A stretch of DNA of 64,000 bases from Marinobacter salsuginis (GTDB taxonomy: Bacteria > Pseudomonadota > Gammaproteobacteria > Pseudomonadales > Oleiphilaceae), in the NCBI RefSeq assembly GCF_009617755.1, contig NZ_BGZH01000001.1:1674001-1738000 (forward strand). The letters run 5' to 3'. A program made the translations under genes and the position numbers. Under the pieces are notes generated by a model. The model did no database searches. It saw only the letters and a list, made by a program, of their open reading frames with translations, and was not told where the DNA came from. This document shows positions 9,711-17,719 of this stretch, piece after piece; position 1 is the stretch's first letter, and the number at the start of each line of letters is the position of its first letter.

Positions 9711-10460
9711 TTACGTTCTTGTGGCGCCGTTCTCACGCACCCAGTAAGCCGTTGCCCCGCAAACCGCCGCAGGCACCACGAACAGGTTCAGTACAGGCAC
9801 CATGGCAGCCAATGCCACTGGCACTCCGAAGCCGAAAGCAGACAAGCGGGTATCACCGAGCAACCGGCGCAGGGCGGGGAAACTGACCTTGTGGTTGTCT
9901 GCCGGGTAGTCCACGTATTGCAGCGCCATCATCCAGCTGTTGAAGAGAAACCAGAGAACAGCCGCAACCAGATTGACGACGGGTATCAGACCGATAATCA
10001 GCAGGCCGATAGCCCTCGGCAGGTAATACAGGATTTTCTGAACCTCACGCCAGAGCGCACGGGGGATATCCTTGATGATGGCCGCCCAGCTGTCGTCGGT
10101 ATTCACTTCCTGACCGGTCAGGTGCTTTTCCGTCAGCTCAGCCAGATAGCCGTAGAAAGGGGAACCAATCAAATTGGCAACAATCACAAAGCCGTAGGCG
10201 AGCATAAGCACGATGACTGCGCCGTAAAGAATCCAGAACAGCCAGTCCAGCGCCTGTAGCCACGCCCAGTCCGGCAGCCAGGCCATGGCGGCGGCAATCA
10301 GCCCGGCAAAAAGCTCTCCCATAAAGAAGAAGAGCAATCCGAAGAGCAGAATATTAATAACCAGTGGAATAATGACGAACAGCCGCAGACCGGGCTGACG
10401 AATCAGGCGGAAACCTTCCCCCAGGTAGCCCAATCCACGAAAAAAATTACCCTTGAGCAT
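9711..10460 (-). CDS. cysZ: Sulfate transporter CysZ-like (EI24 domain)
   Basis: A 249 aa inner-membrane protein of the EI24/CysZ family, which in E. coli mediates sulfate uptake for cysteine synthesis. Family signatures are the GxxYLxxGFRLI-type N terminus, hydrophobic segments at about residues 25-55 and 75-105, NLIGSPFYGYLAE, and PADNHKVSF in the C-terminal half. The ATG at 10460 (MLKGNFF) has GGAGGT 10 nt upstream; an in-frame start at 10502 adds only 14 residues. It ends 16 nt before the rapA TTG start, so the two are probably co-transcribed. A general membrane-remodelling role is possible. Confidence 0.85.
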   Translation of the reverse strand: MLKGNFFRGLGYLGEGFRLIRQPGLRLFVIIPLVINILLFGLLFFFMGELFAGLIAAAMAWLPDWAWLQALDWLFWILYGAVIVLMLAYGFVIVANLIGSPFYGYLAELTEKHLTGQEVNTDDSWAAIIKDIPRALWREVQKILYYLPRAIGLLIIGLIPVVNLVAAVLWFLFNSWMMALQYVDYPADNHKVSFPALRRLLGDTRLSAFGFGVPVALAAMVPVLNLFVVPAAVCGATAYWVRENGATRT

Positions 10461-10557
10461 CGCTGGCAGGACCTCCGCTTCCATGACAATGACGGGCCGC
10501 AAAGCATATCATGTTGACAACATTCCCACAGCCCGAGAGCACTCAGGGACTTCCGCG

Positions 10558-10962
10558 ATGGATACACTGAAACAACAACTCACCAGTCTGCTGCAGTACC
10601 GGCCCCTTTGGCGGGCAGCCTTTGTGATTTCCGTGCTCGCCATCGGGTTTCTTGCAACAACCGACAACCCTTACCCCATTCCCTCCTCTTCAAGCGACAA
10701 GATAAACCACCTGGTCGCCTTCCTTGAGTTGACCATCCTGACACGACTGGCCTGGCCGGAACTGCGGGCAATCTGGTTTGTACCGGCGCTCCTCGGCTTT
10801 GGTCTGGGCATCGAAATCATCCAGGCAAATCTGCCCTACCGCGAATTTTCTCTGGCAGACCTGGCTGCCGATGGCGCAGGCATCGCACTTGGACTCCTCC
10901 CCTGGCCGGGTCTTCGCAGGCTGGGAAAACCGGATTTGCGAAATTCGCCAGGATCTTTGTAA
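10558..10962 (+). CDS. VanZ-like family membrane protein
   Basis: A small protein of 134 aa with three or four hydrophobic segments. The segment SDKINHLVAFLEL near residues 44-56 and EFSLADLAADGAG further on match the VanZ-like fold, which occurs in teicoplanin-resistance protein VanZ and many uncharacterised inner-membrane proteins. The start MDTLKQQ at 10558 fits the family; upstream in-frame codons overlap the divergent cysZ leader. Its stop codon lies inside an 18 bp palindrome that looks like a GacA/UvrY site for the regulatory RNA downstream. No function beyond membrane location can be supported. Confidence 0.75.
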   Translation: MDTLKQQLTSLLQYRPLWRAAFVISVLAIGFLATTDNPYPIPSSSSDKINHLVAFLELTILTRLAWPELRAIWFVPALLGFGLGIEIIQANLPYREFSLADLAADGAGIALGLLPWPGLRRLGKPDLRNSPGSL

Positions 10963-10975
10963 GAGATTTCTCACA
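10958..10975 (+). promoter_or_regulatory. Putative GacA/UvrY binding palindrome for the downstream sRNA
   Basis: TGTAAGAGATTTCTCACA is nearly identical to the UvrY/GacA consensus as I recall it (TGTAAG-N6-CTTACA; E. coli variant TGTGAGAGATCTCTTACA). It lies about 170-190 nt before the proposed sRNA start, comparable with the distant upstream UvrY sites described for E. coli csrB. It overlaps the stop codon of the VanZ-like gene. Confidence 0.7.
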
Positions 10976-11132
10976 AGAGCGTGAGATCTTGCAGTGATAT
11001 CACGTGCGCAGTGGTGCGAATATGCCCTTAGTAAAAACCTAACCCGTTGATAACCATATTTTATTGGATACGACCTCGCTGAGCTCGCCCGCACCCCATG
11101 CAGAGTTCACGCGTTTGTCAGAATTCAATTGG

Positions 11133-11138
11133 TATAGT
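11133..11138 (+). promoter_or_regulatory. Proposed -10 box of the CsrB-type RNA
   Basis: TATAGT is followed by the first GGA motif 12 nt later, so transcription would start near 11145. No good -35 hexamer is present at 16-18 nt, which fits an activator-dependent promoter of the Gac/UvrY type. The start is estimated, not measured. Confidence 0.5.
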
Positions 11139-11144
11139 GTTTAC

Positions 11145-11376
11145 ATCAAGGATGACAGGGAAAAGGACGACGCACTGGATGCACCCCGGCAAGGAATGCA
11201 GGGAGAGGCAGGGACTCAAGGACGCCTCGCTTGAGGGATAACTATTCGGATAGCCGGCTCGGATGCCGGCACCACGGAGTGGCTCAAGGATCTCGCAACA
11301 CGGCTGTTGCCCAATGCGCACGGATGCGCCGACCTGTTCCGAGAAAGGGTAACCGACTGGTTGCCCTTTATTTTTT
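11145..11376 (+). ncRNA. CsrB/RsmZ-type CsrA(RsmA)-sequestering small RNA
   Basis: About 232 nt without a credible protein gene but with 13 GGA motifs in roughly 175 nt. Several are presented in perfect hairpin loops: GCCGGC-TCGGAT-GCCGGC (11253-11270), CCAC-GGA-GTGG (11272-11282) and GCGCA-CGGA-TGCGC (11316-11329). Others sit in single-stranded-type contexts such as AAGGA and AGGGA. The RNA ends in a clear intrinsic terminator. This is the architecture of CsrB/CsrC/RsmY/RsmZ RNAs, which titrate the translational regulator CsrA/RsmA. A GacA/UvrY-like palindrome upstream supports the call. The exact family member and the 5' end are uncertain. Confidence 0.88.
11347..11376 (+). terminator. Intrinsic terminator of the CsrB-type RNA
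   Basis: GGGTAACC-GACT-GGTTGCCC forms an 8 bp stem with one G-T wobble, extended by AAA/TTT below, and is followed by TTTATTTTTTAT. Confidence 0.9.
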
Positions 11377-11399
11377 ATACGCTTCCTGCTGCATCCCCG

Positions 11400-12062
11400 T
11401 TATCTGGCGACGCCTTCGGCCAGATAGATGCGCACCTTATTGAACTCCTCGAATTCGTGAAGATCTGGCCAGGTCCGGGCCTCAATCGTTGTCTGCCTGC
11501 GATAGGCACTGTCACCCAACACTTTCATTCGTGAATCCGCCAGAAGCACTCTAGGTGCCGCCTCTCGAAAAACGCCGAGCAACGGTCGGTTTTCCGGGTC
11601 GTAGAGCACATCCGCCGCTGTTACGACATCGAGCTCATCCGGGCGATCTGCCCAGTCCTGGCAGAGGCCAACGGAAACGCCGTTAAGAGCCGCATTGGCA
11701 CTGGCTGCCTCCAGCGCTGCCGGATCAATATCACAGGCGATGGCTTCACGGGCGCCAGCCATCGCCGCAGCCACGGCCACTATCCCGGAACCGGAACCAA
11801 AATCGAGAACCCGTTTGCCTTCGACCAACCCGGGGTTGTCCAGAATCCAGCTGGCGAGCACCTGACCACTGGCCCAGCAAAACGACCAGTAGGCAGGTTC
11901 GGCAACCACTGCCTGGGCTTCTTCGTGGGACAGGGGCCCCTCAAGAACGGTCGGGTCAAACAGATAAAGCGCGACGCGCTCACAGCCAGCGGGACGGGAA
12001 ACGGCAACCCGGCCACGGGCCAGCGTTTTGCGAAGATGCGCATTCAGACAGTCGGCTGACAT
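11400..12062 (-). CDS. Class I SAM-dependent methyltransferase (Nnt1/ETFB-KMT-like)
   Basis: A 220 aa methyltransferase with motif [13 protein letters not shown] near residues 85-96, an acidic residue after strand 2 (ACDIDPAAL), and [10 protein letters not shown] in the place of motif IV. These resemble the COG3897 group, annotated as nicotinamide N-methyase-like and related to ETFB lysine methyltransferases, which suggests a protein-lysine substrate rather than a small molecule. GAGG precedes the ATG at 12062 by 11 nt. It is divergent from mnmH and convergent with the CsrB-type RNA. The substrate is unproven. Confidence 0.75.
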   Translation of the reverse strand: MSADCLNAHLRKTLARGRVAVSRPAGCERVALYLFDPTVLEGPLSHEEAQAVVAEPAYWSFCWASGQVLASWILDNPGLVEGKRVLDFGSGSGIVAVAAAMAGAREAIACDIDPAALEAASANAALNGVSVGLCQDWADRPDELDVVTAADVLYDPENRPLLGVFREAAPRVLLADSRMKVLGDSAYRRQTTIEARTWPDLHEFEEFNKVRIYLAEGVAR

Positions 12063-12195
12063 GGGCTATCCAACCTCAGGTTTCAAGAAGGCGACATTGT
12101 ACCCATGACAGGGACGGGAAACAGGGCGCGACAAGCAGAAAACCCCCATTTCCGCTATACTGCCGCCTCCATCTGACAACTGGTTTACCGCTGAA

Positions 12196-13299
12196 ATGGC
12201 AAGCAGACCCGACACCGACGACTACCTTTCCCTGTTCCTGAATGACGTACCACTGATGGACGTCCGGGCACCGGTGGAGTTCAGCCGTGGCAGTTTTCCG
12301 AACACGGAGAACGCGCCCCTGATGAACGATGAGGAGCGCCACCGGGTCGGCATCTGTTACAAGGAAAAAGGCCAGGACAAGGCCATTGAGCTCGGCCATC
12401 AGTTGGTGTCCGGTGACAGCAAGGCCCAACGCATCGAAGCCTGGAAACGCTTTGTTGCCCGGCATCCCGAAGGTTATCTGTTCTGTTTCCGGGGCGGCCT
12501 GCGGTCCCGGCTTACCCAACAGTGGATACGGGACGCTGGCATTGACTACCCGCTGGTCAAAGGCGGCTACAAGGCGCTGCGCCGGTTTCTGATTGACAGC
12601 CTGGAAGCGCAGGTCAAATCTGGTGAATTCCGGATTCTCAGTGGTCGCACCGGCACCGGCAAGACGCGGGTTCTACAACAGCTGCCGAACCCGGTGGATC
12701 TAGAAGGCCTGGCCAACCACCGGGGGTCCAGTTTCGGGCGCCAGGTGACCCCCCAACCTTCACAGATCGATTTCGAAAACAGGCTGGCCGTGGCCATGCT
12801 CAAGGCCCACCACCTCAAGGGCGGCCCGATCTACCTGGAAGATGAGAGCCGGCTGGTGGGGCGATGCGCCCTGCCCGAATCCCTTAAAAACCGCATGGCG
12901 GAGTCGCCACTACTGATTCTCGAACAACCCATGGAAGAGCGCATTGGCATCATCCGGGAGGACTATGTCGAGGGCATGTTTGCGGATTACGTGAACCGCG
13001 ACGGAACCGAAGCTGGCTGGCTGAACTTCCGGGACTATCTGCTGAGCGCCATCGATCGCATCCGCAAGCGCCTGGGTGGTGAACGTCACAGGCAACTGCG
13101 AGGTCTGATGGAAGAGGCGCTGCTGCAGCAGGAAACCACCGGACGGACTGGCACCCATGACGCCTGGATTGAGGCACTGCTGAAGGACTATTACGACCCC
13201 ATGTACGACTACCAAATGGGCCAAAAGGAAGGCCGGATTCTGGTCCGCGGGGGCCCAAAAACCATTCTCCAGTGGGCCAGCGAGCGCTCAATTGCGTAA
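12196..13299 (+). CDS. mnmH: tRNA 2-selenouridine synthase
   Basis: Converts 2-thiouridine at tRNA wobble position 34 to 2-selenouridine through a geranylated intermediate, using selenophosphate. The N-terminal rhodanese domain has the catalytic Cys97 in YLFCFRGGLRSR, the same number as in E. coli SelU. The C-terminal P-loop is GRTGTGKT (about 150-157). The 367 aa length fits the family. The ATG at 12196 has no strong SD; a TATACT -10-like box lies at 12156. The thiouridine precursor is made by other enzymes not seen here. ThiI in this window acts on U8 and is a separate pathway. Confidence 0.93.
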   Translation: MASRPDTDDYLSLFLNDVPLMDVRAPVEFSRGSFPNTENAPLMNDEERHRVGICYKEKGQDKAIELGHQLVSGDSKAQRIEAWKRFVARHPEGYLFCFRGGLRSRLTQQWIRDAGIDYPLVKGGYKALRRFLIDSLEAQVKSGEFRILSGRTGTGKTRVLQQLPNPVDLEGLANHRGSSFGRQVTPQPSQIDFENRLAVAMLKAHHLKGGPIYLEDESRLVGRCALPESLKNRMAESPLLILEQPMEERIGIIREDYVEGMFADYVNRDGTEAGWLNFRDYLLSAIDRIRKRLGGERHRQLRGLMEEALLQQETTGRTGTHDAWIEALLKDYYDPMYDYQMGQKEGRILVRGGPKTILQWASERSIA

Positions 13300-13441
13300 G
13301 CGACTGAATGAACATTTTTTCCTGCGACACACATCTCTGACATTTGTCTGCTATATACAGAAGTAGACGAATCACGTTGTTGCAAGATTTTGTCCGTTAA
13401 TCCAATACTTATGAAAAATACCAACGAACAAGGAGTCCATT

Positions 13442-14275
13442 ATGGAAGATCTCTTCGGCGCTGAGGGAGGCGCCTCGGAACTCATGAATCAAGCCGTCTC
13501 CCTGGTGATGACTTACGCACCAAAAGTCGTGCTGGCCATTGTCACATTGATCGTGGGCATGTGGCTGATCAACCGCTTTGTCGGAGTTCTCGACAACAAG
13601 CTGGGCAAGAAAGACCCCACCCTGAACAAGTTTCTCTGCGGACTGATCGGCGCAATTCTCAAGATTCTACTGCTGATCTCTGTCGCCTCCATGGTTGGCA
13701 TTGCCACAACATCGTTCATTGCCATCATTGGTGCTGCCGGTCTCGCCGTCGGTCTTGCGCTGCAGGGCAGCCTCGCCAATTTCGCTGGCGGCGTGCTGAT
13801 CCTTATCTTCAAGCCTTTCAAGGTTGGCGATACGATTGATGCTCAGGGCTACCTTGGCTCCGTCCGGGAAATCTCCATCCTTTACACCATTGTCGATACC
13901 TTCGATAACCGCCGGATCGTGATCCCGAATGGGCAACTGGCCAACGCCAGCCTGACCAACCTGAGCGCCTATGAAACCCGTCGTTGCGACATGAGCTTCG
14001 GCATTGGCTACGGCGATGACATCGACAAGGCCAAGGCCGTCTGCAAGCGCCTCATCGAAGAAGACGAGCGGGCACTGAAAGACCCAGCACCCCTCATCGT
14101 GGTGGGCGCCCTTGGCGAAAGCTCCGTCGACCTGACGGTTCGGGCCTGGACCAAGTCCGCTGATCTGTGGCCGTTCTACTGGGACATGCACGAGAAAGTG
14201 AAGAAAGCGTTCGACGCCGAGGGCATCAGCATTCCGTTCCCTCAGCGCGATGTGCATATGATCAAATCCGACTGA
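13442..14275 (+). CDS. mscS: Small-conductance mechanosensitive channel MscS
   Basis: A 277 aa inner-membrane channel that opens under hypo-osmotic membrane tension, close to E. coli MscS (286). It has three TM segments. The Gly/Ala-rich pore helix TM3 is AGLAVGLALQGSLANFAGG, followed by the family segment FKVGDTIDAQGYLG and the mixed alpha/beta C-terminal cage. AAGGAG lies 7 nt before the ATG. It has its own leader of about 140 nt and ends at a T-poor 9 bp stem-loop. A marine lifestyle with salinity shifts fits. Confidence 0.95.
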   Translation: MEDLFGAEGGASELMNQAVSLVMTYAPKVVLAIVTLIVGMWLINRFVGVLDNKLGKKDPTLNKFLCGLIGAILKILLLISVASMVGIATTSFIAIIGAAGLAVGLALQGSLANFAGGVLILIFKPFKVGDTIDAQGYLGSVREISILYTIVDTFDNRRIVIPNGQLANASLTNLSAYETRRCDMSFGIGYGDDIDKAKAVCKRLIEEDERALKDPAPLIVVGALGESSVDLTVRAWTKSADLWPFYWDMHEKVKKAFDAEGISIPFPQRDVHMIKSD

Positions 14276-14349
14276 GATTCGCGATCGGTTTCTCATTGAT
14301 ACATCCGGTTACTCGCAAACTGCGTAACCTCGACTAAGCTGACCATTAA

Positions 14350-14373
14350 TGGCGGGGTTTAGCGACCCCGCCA
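14350..14373. other. Perfect 9 bp stem-loop between mscS and the deacylase gene
   Basis: TGGCGGGGT-TTAGCG-ACCCCGCCA lies 75 nt after the mscS stop. There is no U-tract on either strand, so it could be a weak or factor-dependent terminator, or an mRNA 3'-end stabiliser. Confidence 0.55.
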
Positions 14374-14445
14374 GGCCATCGGGGCCAGGCAATCTGATCC
14401 ACACGGGCTCCGGAACGCTGTCATTGCTGGTAGGAGGTTGTCACT

Positions 14446-15003
14446 ATGCCGGTACAGCAGTTGAAGGAATTCCTCGATGAGGCAGGTGTCGAGTACATGT
14501 GCCTCTCTCACCCCCCTGCGTATACCGCCCAGGAACTGGCCCACCACGTAAAAATCGCCGGCGACCGCGTCGTTAAAACGGTCATCATCGAGCTTGATGG
14601 CAAAATGGCGATGCTGGTGATGCCGGCGACCTGGCGAATCCGCTGGGACAGGCTATCCCGTATTCTGGACACCGACTTTATTGATCTTGCGGACGAACAG
14701 GAATTCAAAGACCGCTTCCCGGATTGCGAAGTGGGCGCCATGCCGCCCTTTGGCAACCTGTTCGGTATGACCGTGTACTGCGCCGAAGCCCTGACCGAAC
14801 AGCCGGAACTGGCCTTTGCCGCTGGCAGCCACAGCGAATCGGTCCACATGAAAACTGCCGATTTTATTAACCTTGTGCAACCGATGGTACTGAACCAGGG
14901 CTTCAATAAACCGGGGGCCCAGAAGCCCGCCTGGCTGGTCAAAGGCCGTCGCCGGCCAGAGGAGGCTGACAAGCAGCGGGTATCAGGCATGGTCGGGTAT
15001 TGA
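14446..15003 (+). CDS. YbaK/ProX-type aminoacyl-tRNA deacylase
   Basis: A free-standing editing-domain protein of 185 aa that probably hydrolyses mischarged aminoacyl-tRNA (Cys-tRNA-Pro or Ala-tRNA-Pro in known members). The N-terminal sequence HPPAYTAQELAHH and the following VVKTVIIELDGKMAMLVMPA fit the YbaK/EbsC domain, and GAMPPFGNLFGM holds the GXXXP-type loop. The C-terminal 25 residues are a short basic tail. AGGAGG lies about 10 nt before the ATG. The exact specificity cannot be read from sequence. Its neighbours are mscS and the UbiH-family gene. Confidence 0.85.
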   Translation: MPVQQLKEFLDEAGVEYMCLSHPPAYTAQELAHHVKIAGDRVVKTVIIELDGKMAMLVMPATWRIRWDRLSRILDTDFIDLADEQEFKDRFPDCEVGAMPPFGNLFGMTVYCAEALTEQPELAFAAGSHSESVHMKTADFINLVQPMVLNQGFNKPGAQKPAWLVKGRRRPEEADKQRVSGMVGY

Positions 15004-15085
15004 GGCTTTTTCTGCCGGCTTGATCCCGGTCTCTTGTCTGGCTGCCGCCATCGCGTAAACTTGGGGCATCAGACAGGAAACCTAT

Positions 15086-16381
15086 ATGACTCAAGCCTTT
15101 GATATTGTGGTAGTTGGCGCCGGTATGGTCGGTGCCGCACTGGCCACTGGCCTCGGCCAGAATGGTTTCAGTGTTGCACTCATTGATCGGTCTCCGCCGC
15201 CCGCCTTTAGTCCAGACACCGCCCCGGACATCCGGGTTTCTGCGCTTAGCGCCGGCAGCGAGCGCTATCTTCAGAGCCTCGGCGCCTGGGACCACATCCT
15301 TGGAATGCGCGCAACGCCTTACAAGCGACTGGCCGTCTGGGATGAAACCCGCTTTCCGCTACAGAATCTCGTGCCCCGGAAACTGGCCGAAGTCCAATTC
15401 GACGCCACCGAACTGGGCGCACACCACCTGGGACACATCGTCGAGAACTCGGTCACCCAGCAGGCACTCTGGCAAACCGCCGACGCTTGCCCCCATGTGA
15501 CGTTGTTCCACGGCCATGGTGTTGCCTCCCTGGCACAGTCCGGTGATACGGCGACTGTTACTCTGGACGATGGCCGCGAGCTACTCGCAAGTCTGGTAGT
15601 CGGTTGCGATGGCGCCCAATCCCGAATCCGGGACGTCGCCGGCATCGGGACCACCCGGAACCAGTATGACCAGCAGGCCATGGTCATCTCCGTGCGTTAT
15701 CAGGGGCCGGTTGAAGACATTACCTGGCAGGGCTTTCATCCCTCGGGGCCCCGAGCCTTCCTGCCATTGCACAGTGCCGGCCCGGAGCATGCCGGCGAAA
15801 GCTGGGGTTCCCTGGTCTGGTACGATTCACCCGAGGAACTCGCTCGCCTGAAATCGCTGGACGACAGCACCCTGATGAGCGAAATCCAGTCATCATTTCC
15901 CGCGAGCCTGCCACTGCTGACCCACATCGACAGCAAGGCCTCGTTCCCCATCGCCCGGCAACATGCCAAACAATACCATTCCGGGCGCGTGGTTCTGGCC
16001 GGCGATTCCGCCCACACCATCAACCCCCTGGCCGGCCAGGGCGTGAACCTGGGCTTCCAGGATGCCCAAGCCCTGCAGTTCGCCCTCAAGGAAGCCAAGC
16101 GGGCGGGCGATGATCTGGCGGACCCGAAGTGGCTTACCCTGTATGAACAAAAACGCCGGCCGGCGAACCGCCGAATGATGCTGACCATGGATCTGTTCTA
16201 CCATCTGTTCAGCAATCGGATTCCGCCGGTCCATCTGCTGCGCAACCTGGGCCTGGGCGCCGCCCGCGCCCTGCCCTTCGCCCGCAACCGCGTGGCCCGT
16301 TACGCCATGGGCATCGACGAGGAACTGCCGGCCGTGGTCAGGCAGATAACTTCCCGGATTCCGGGACTGAACCAGCTTTAA
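15086..16381 (+). CDS. FAD-dependent ubiquinone-biosynthesis hydroxylase (UbiH/UbiF/VisC family)
   Basis: A 431 aa flavoprotein monooxygenase of the UbiH/COQ6 family, which hydroxylates the polyprenyl-benzoquinol ring. The N-terminal dinucleotide loop is VVGAGMVGAA (residues 10-19). The middle motif is VGCDGAQSRIR. The C-terminal FAD motif AGDSAHTINPLAGQGVNLG lies near residues 305-323. An amphipathic C terminus with LGLGAARALP is common in this family. The start MTQAFDIVV follows a weak AGGAAA. Which ring position it modifies (UbiH, UbiF or UbiI) cannot be fixed without comparison to paralogues outside the window. hinT-like HIT follows after 41 nt, perhaps in one transcript. Confidence 0.88.
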   Translation: MTQAFDIVVVGAGMVGAALATGLGQNGFSVALIDRSPPPAFSPDTAPDIRVSALSAGSERYLQSLGAWDHILGMRATPYKRLAVWDETRFPLQNLVPRKLAEVQFDATELGAHHLGHIVENSVTQQALWQTADACPHVTLFHGHGVASLAQSGDTATVTLDDGRELLASLVVGCDGAQSRIRDVAGIGTTRNQYDQQAMVISVRYQGPVEDITWQGFHPSGPRAFLPLHSAGPEHAGESWGSLVWYDSPEELARLKSLDDSTLMSEIQSSFPASLPLLTHIDSKASFPIARQHAKQYHSGRVVLAGDSAHTINPLAGQGVNLGFQDAQALQFALKEAKRAGDDLADPKWLTLYEQKRRPANRRMMLTMDLFYHLFSNRIPPVHLLRNLGLGAARALPFARNRVARYAMGIDEELPAVVRQITSRIPGLNQL

Positions 16382-16422
16382 CACCGAACAACAATCCCAA
16401 GGACAATCCAGAAGGAGTCACC

Positions 16423-16788
16423 ATGTCAGAGACGATTTTCACCAAGATCATCAACCGCGAGATCCCTGCGGATATCCTCTACGAAGACGACCTCGCCCTC
16501 GCGTTCAGTGACATCAACCCGCAGGCGCCGGTCCATTTTCTGGTCATCCCCAAGAAAGCCATCGCCACCATCAACGACATCACCGAAGACGATCGGGAAC
16601 TGGTGGGGCATCTTTATCTGGTGGCAGCGAAGATTGCCAAGGAGAAGGGGTTTGCCGACGATGGCTACCGGGTTGTCATGAACTGCGGGGAAAACTCCGG
16701 ACAGACGGTGTTCCACATCCATCTGCACGTACTTGCCGGCAAGCCGCTGGGCTGGCCTCCGTATACCGATAAGATGAAGCAGGGCTGA
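16423..16788 (+). CDS. HIT-family purine nucleoside phosphoramidase (HinT-like)
   Basis: A histidine-triad nucleotide-binding protein, 121 aa, that hydrolyses AMP-N conjugates such as AMP-lysine. The triad is HIHLHVLAG with His98, His100 and His102; the N-terminal half IFTKIINREIPADI is the conserved HinT start. AAGGAG precedes the ATG by 7 nt. It is convergent with phoU, with palindromic element A between them. The function is well supported at family level, but the physiological substrate is not known. Confidence 0.93.
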   Translation: MSETIFTKIINREIPADILYEDDLALAFSDINPQAPVHFLVIPKKAIATINDITEDDRELVGHLYLVAAKIAKEKGFADDGYRVVMNCGENSGQTVFHIHLHVLAGKPLGWPPYTDKMKQG

Positions 16789-16833
16789 TTGCTTTAAGCT
16801 TGGGTGCCGGCAAGCGGTCCGGTAATGCTGTTT

Positions 16834-16919
16834 GGGACACGCTCAAGGCATCCATGCGCGCTTAGCTTTCGCCATGGATGGCGAAAGCCAAGCGACCAGG
16901 GACGGCTCGAGCGTGTCCC
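16834..16919 (+). repeat. Palindromic element, copy A
   Basis: The outer inverted repeat is GGGACACGCTC (16834-16844) against GAGCGTGTCCC (16909-16919), perfect over 11 bp. Inside it, hairpin 1 is CTTTCGCCAT-GG-ATGGCGAAAG (16866-16887), perfect over 10 bp. The second hairpin position is degenerate. Weaker complementarity continues outward to GCTTGGG / CCCAAGC near 16797 and 16955. It lies between the convergent HIT and phoU genes, with no U-tract. It shares the layout and the GCGTGTCC end with four other copies in this window, and the right flank CCTCCTCCCAAGCC also follows copy E. Confidence 0.85.
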
Positions 16920-16963
16920 GGAAAGCCGCACCGCACGGCGGCCCTCCTCCCAAGCCGGATAAA

Positions 16964-17686
16964 TCAGCGGCCGACTACCTTCTCAGCTTCCTCCACAGGC
17001 GTATGACGAACGTCCTCGCCTTTAACCATGAAGATCACGTTCTCGGCGATGTTGCACGCGTGGTCACCTACCCGCTCCAGGGCACGGAGCACCCACATCA
17101 CGGACATGCACCGTGAAATGTTGCGGGTATCTTCCATCATGAAGGTCAGCAGGGTGCGGGCCGCAGCCTGATATTCCTCGTCAACGCGCTTGTCTTCCTT
17201 CATGATCCGCAGCGCCTGCTCAGAATCCAGGCGAGCAAAGGCATCCAGGGCATCGTGGAGCATGCTGAGCACGTGGGTGCCGATGTGGCGCACTTCCACG
17301 TAGCCGCGCGGCGCCTGGCCTTCTTCCTGCAGCTTGATGGCCAGCTTGGCGATCTTCTTGGCCTCATCGCCAACGCGCTCCAGGTCGGCAACCATCTTGA
17401 TGACCGAGATCACCAGTCGCAGATCCCGTGCCGTCGGCTGCCGACGGGCGATGATCAGGGTGGCTTCCTCGTCGATCTCCACTTCCATTTTGTCGACTTT
17501 CTTGTCGTTGGCGCGGATTTCGTCGGCCATGTGACCGTCACCATCCACCAATGCCTGAATGGCATTCTCGACCTGGGCTTCTACCATCCCACCCATTTTC
17601 AGGAACTCGGTCTTGAGCTCCATCAGTTCGTTGTTGAACTTGTGGGAGATGTGATCCCCGTAAACGTCGTCCTTCTTCGTAGGCAT
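16964..17686 (-). CDS. phoU: Phosphate-regulon protein PhoU
   Basis: A negative regulator that couples the PstSCAB transporter to the PhoR kinase. The 240 aa chain folds as two three-helix bundles with the repeated ExxxRVGD/ExxDERVGD-type metal-site motifs, seen here as LERVGDEAKK and LERVGDHACN. The ATG at 17686 has GGAG 9 nt upstream; a TTG 5 codons earlier overlaps that SD and is not used. It is the last gene of the pstSCAB-phoU operon, 33 nt after pstB, as in enterobacteria. Confidence 0.95.
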   Translation of the reverse strand: MPTKKDDVYGDHISHKFNNELMELKTEFLKMGGMVEAQVENAIQALVDGDGHMADEIRANDKKVDKMEVEIDEEATLIIARRQPTARDLRLVISVIKMVADLERVGDEAKKIAKLAIKLQEEGQAPRGYVEVRHIGTHVLSMLHDALDAFARLDSEQALRIMKEDKRVDEEYQAAARTLLTFMMEDTRNISRCMSVMWVLRALERVGDHACNIAENVIFMVKGEDVRHTPVEEAEKVVGR

Positions 17687-17719
17687 ACTGTTCTTCTCCA
17701 AAATTCCTCAGGTCCGGAA

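Noticed and set aside
11118..11321. A 67-codon frame on the minus strand across the CsrB-type RNA
   Set aside because: It has no family likeness, and the plus strand shows the GGA hairpins and terminator of a regulatory RNA.
16834..16919. Elements A, B and E as plain bidirectional terminators
   Set aside because: They lack U-tracts, have two internal hairpins each, and relatives of the same element occur at divergent and tandem positions (D, C).
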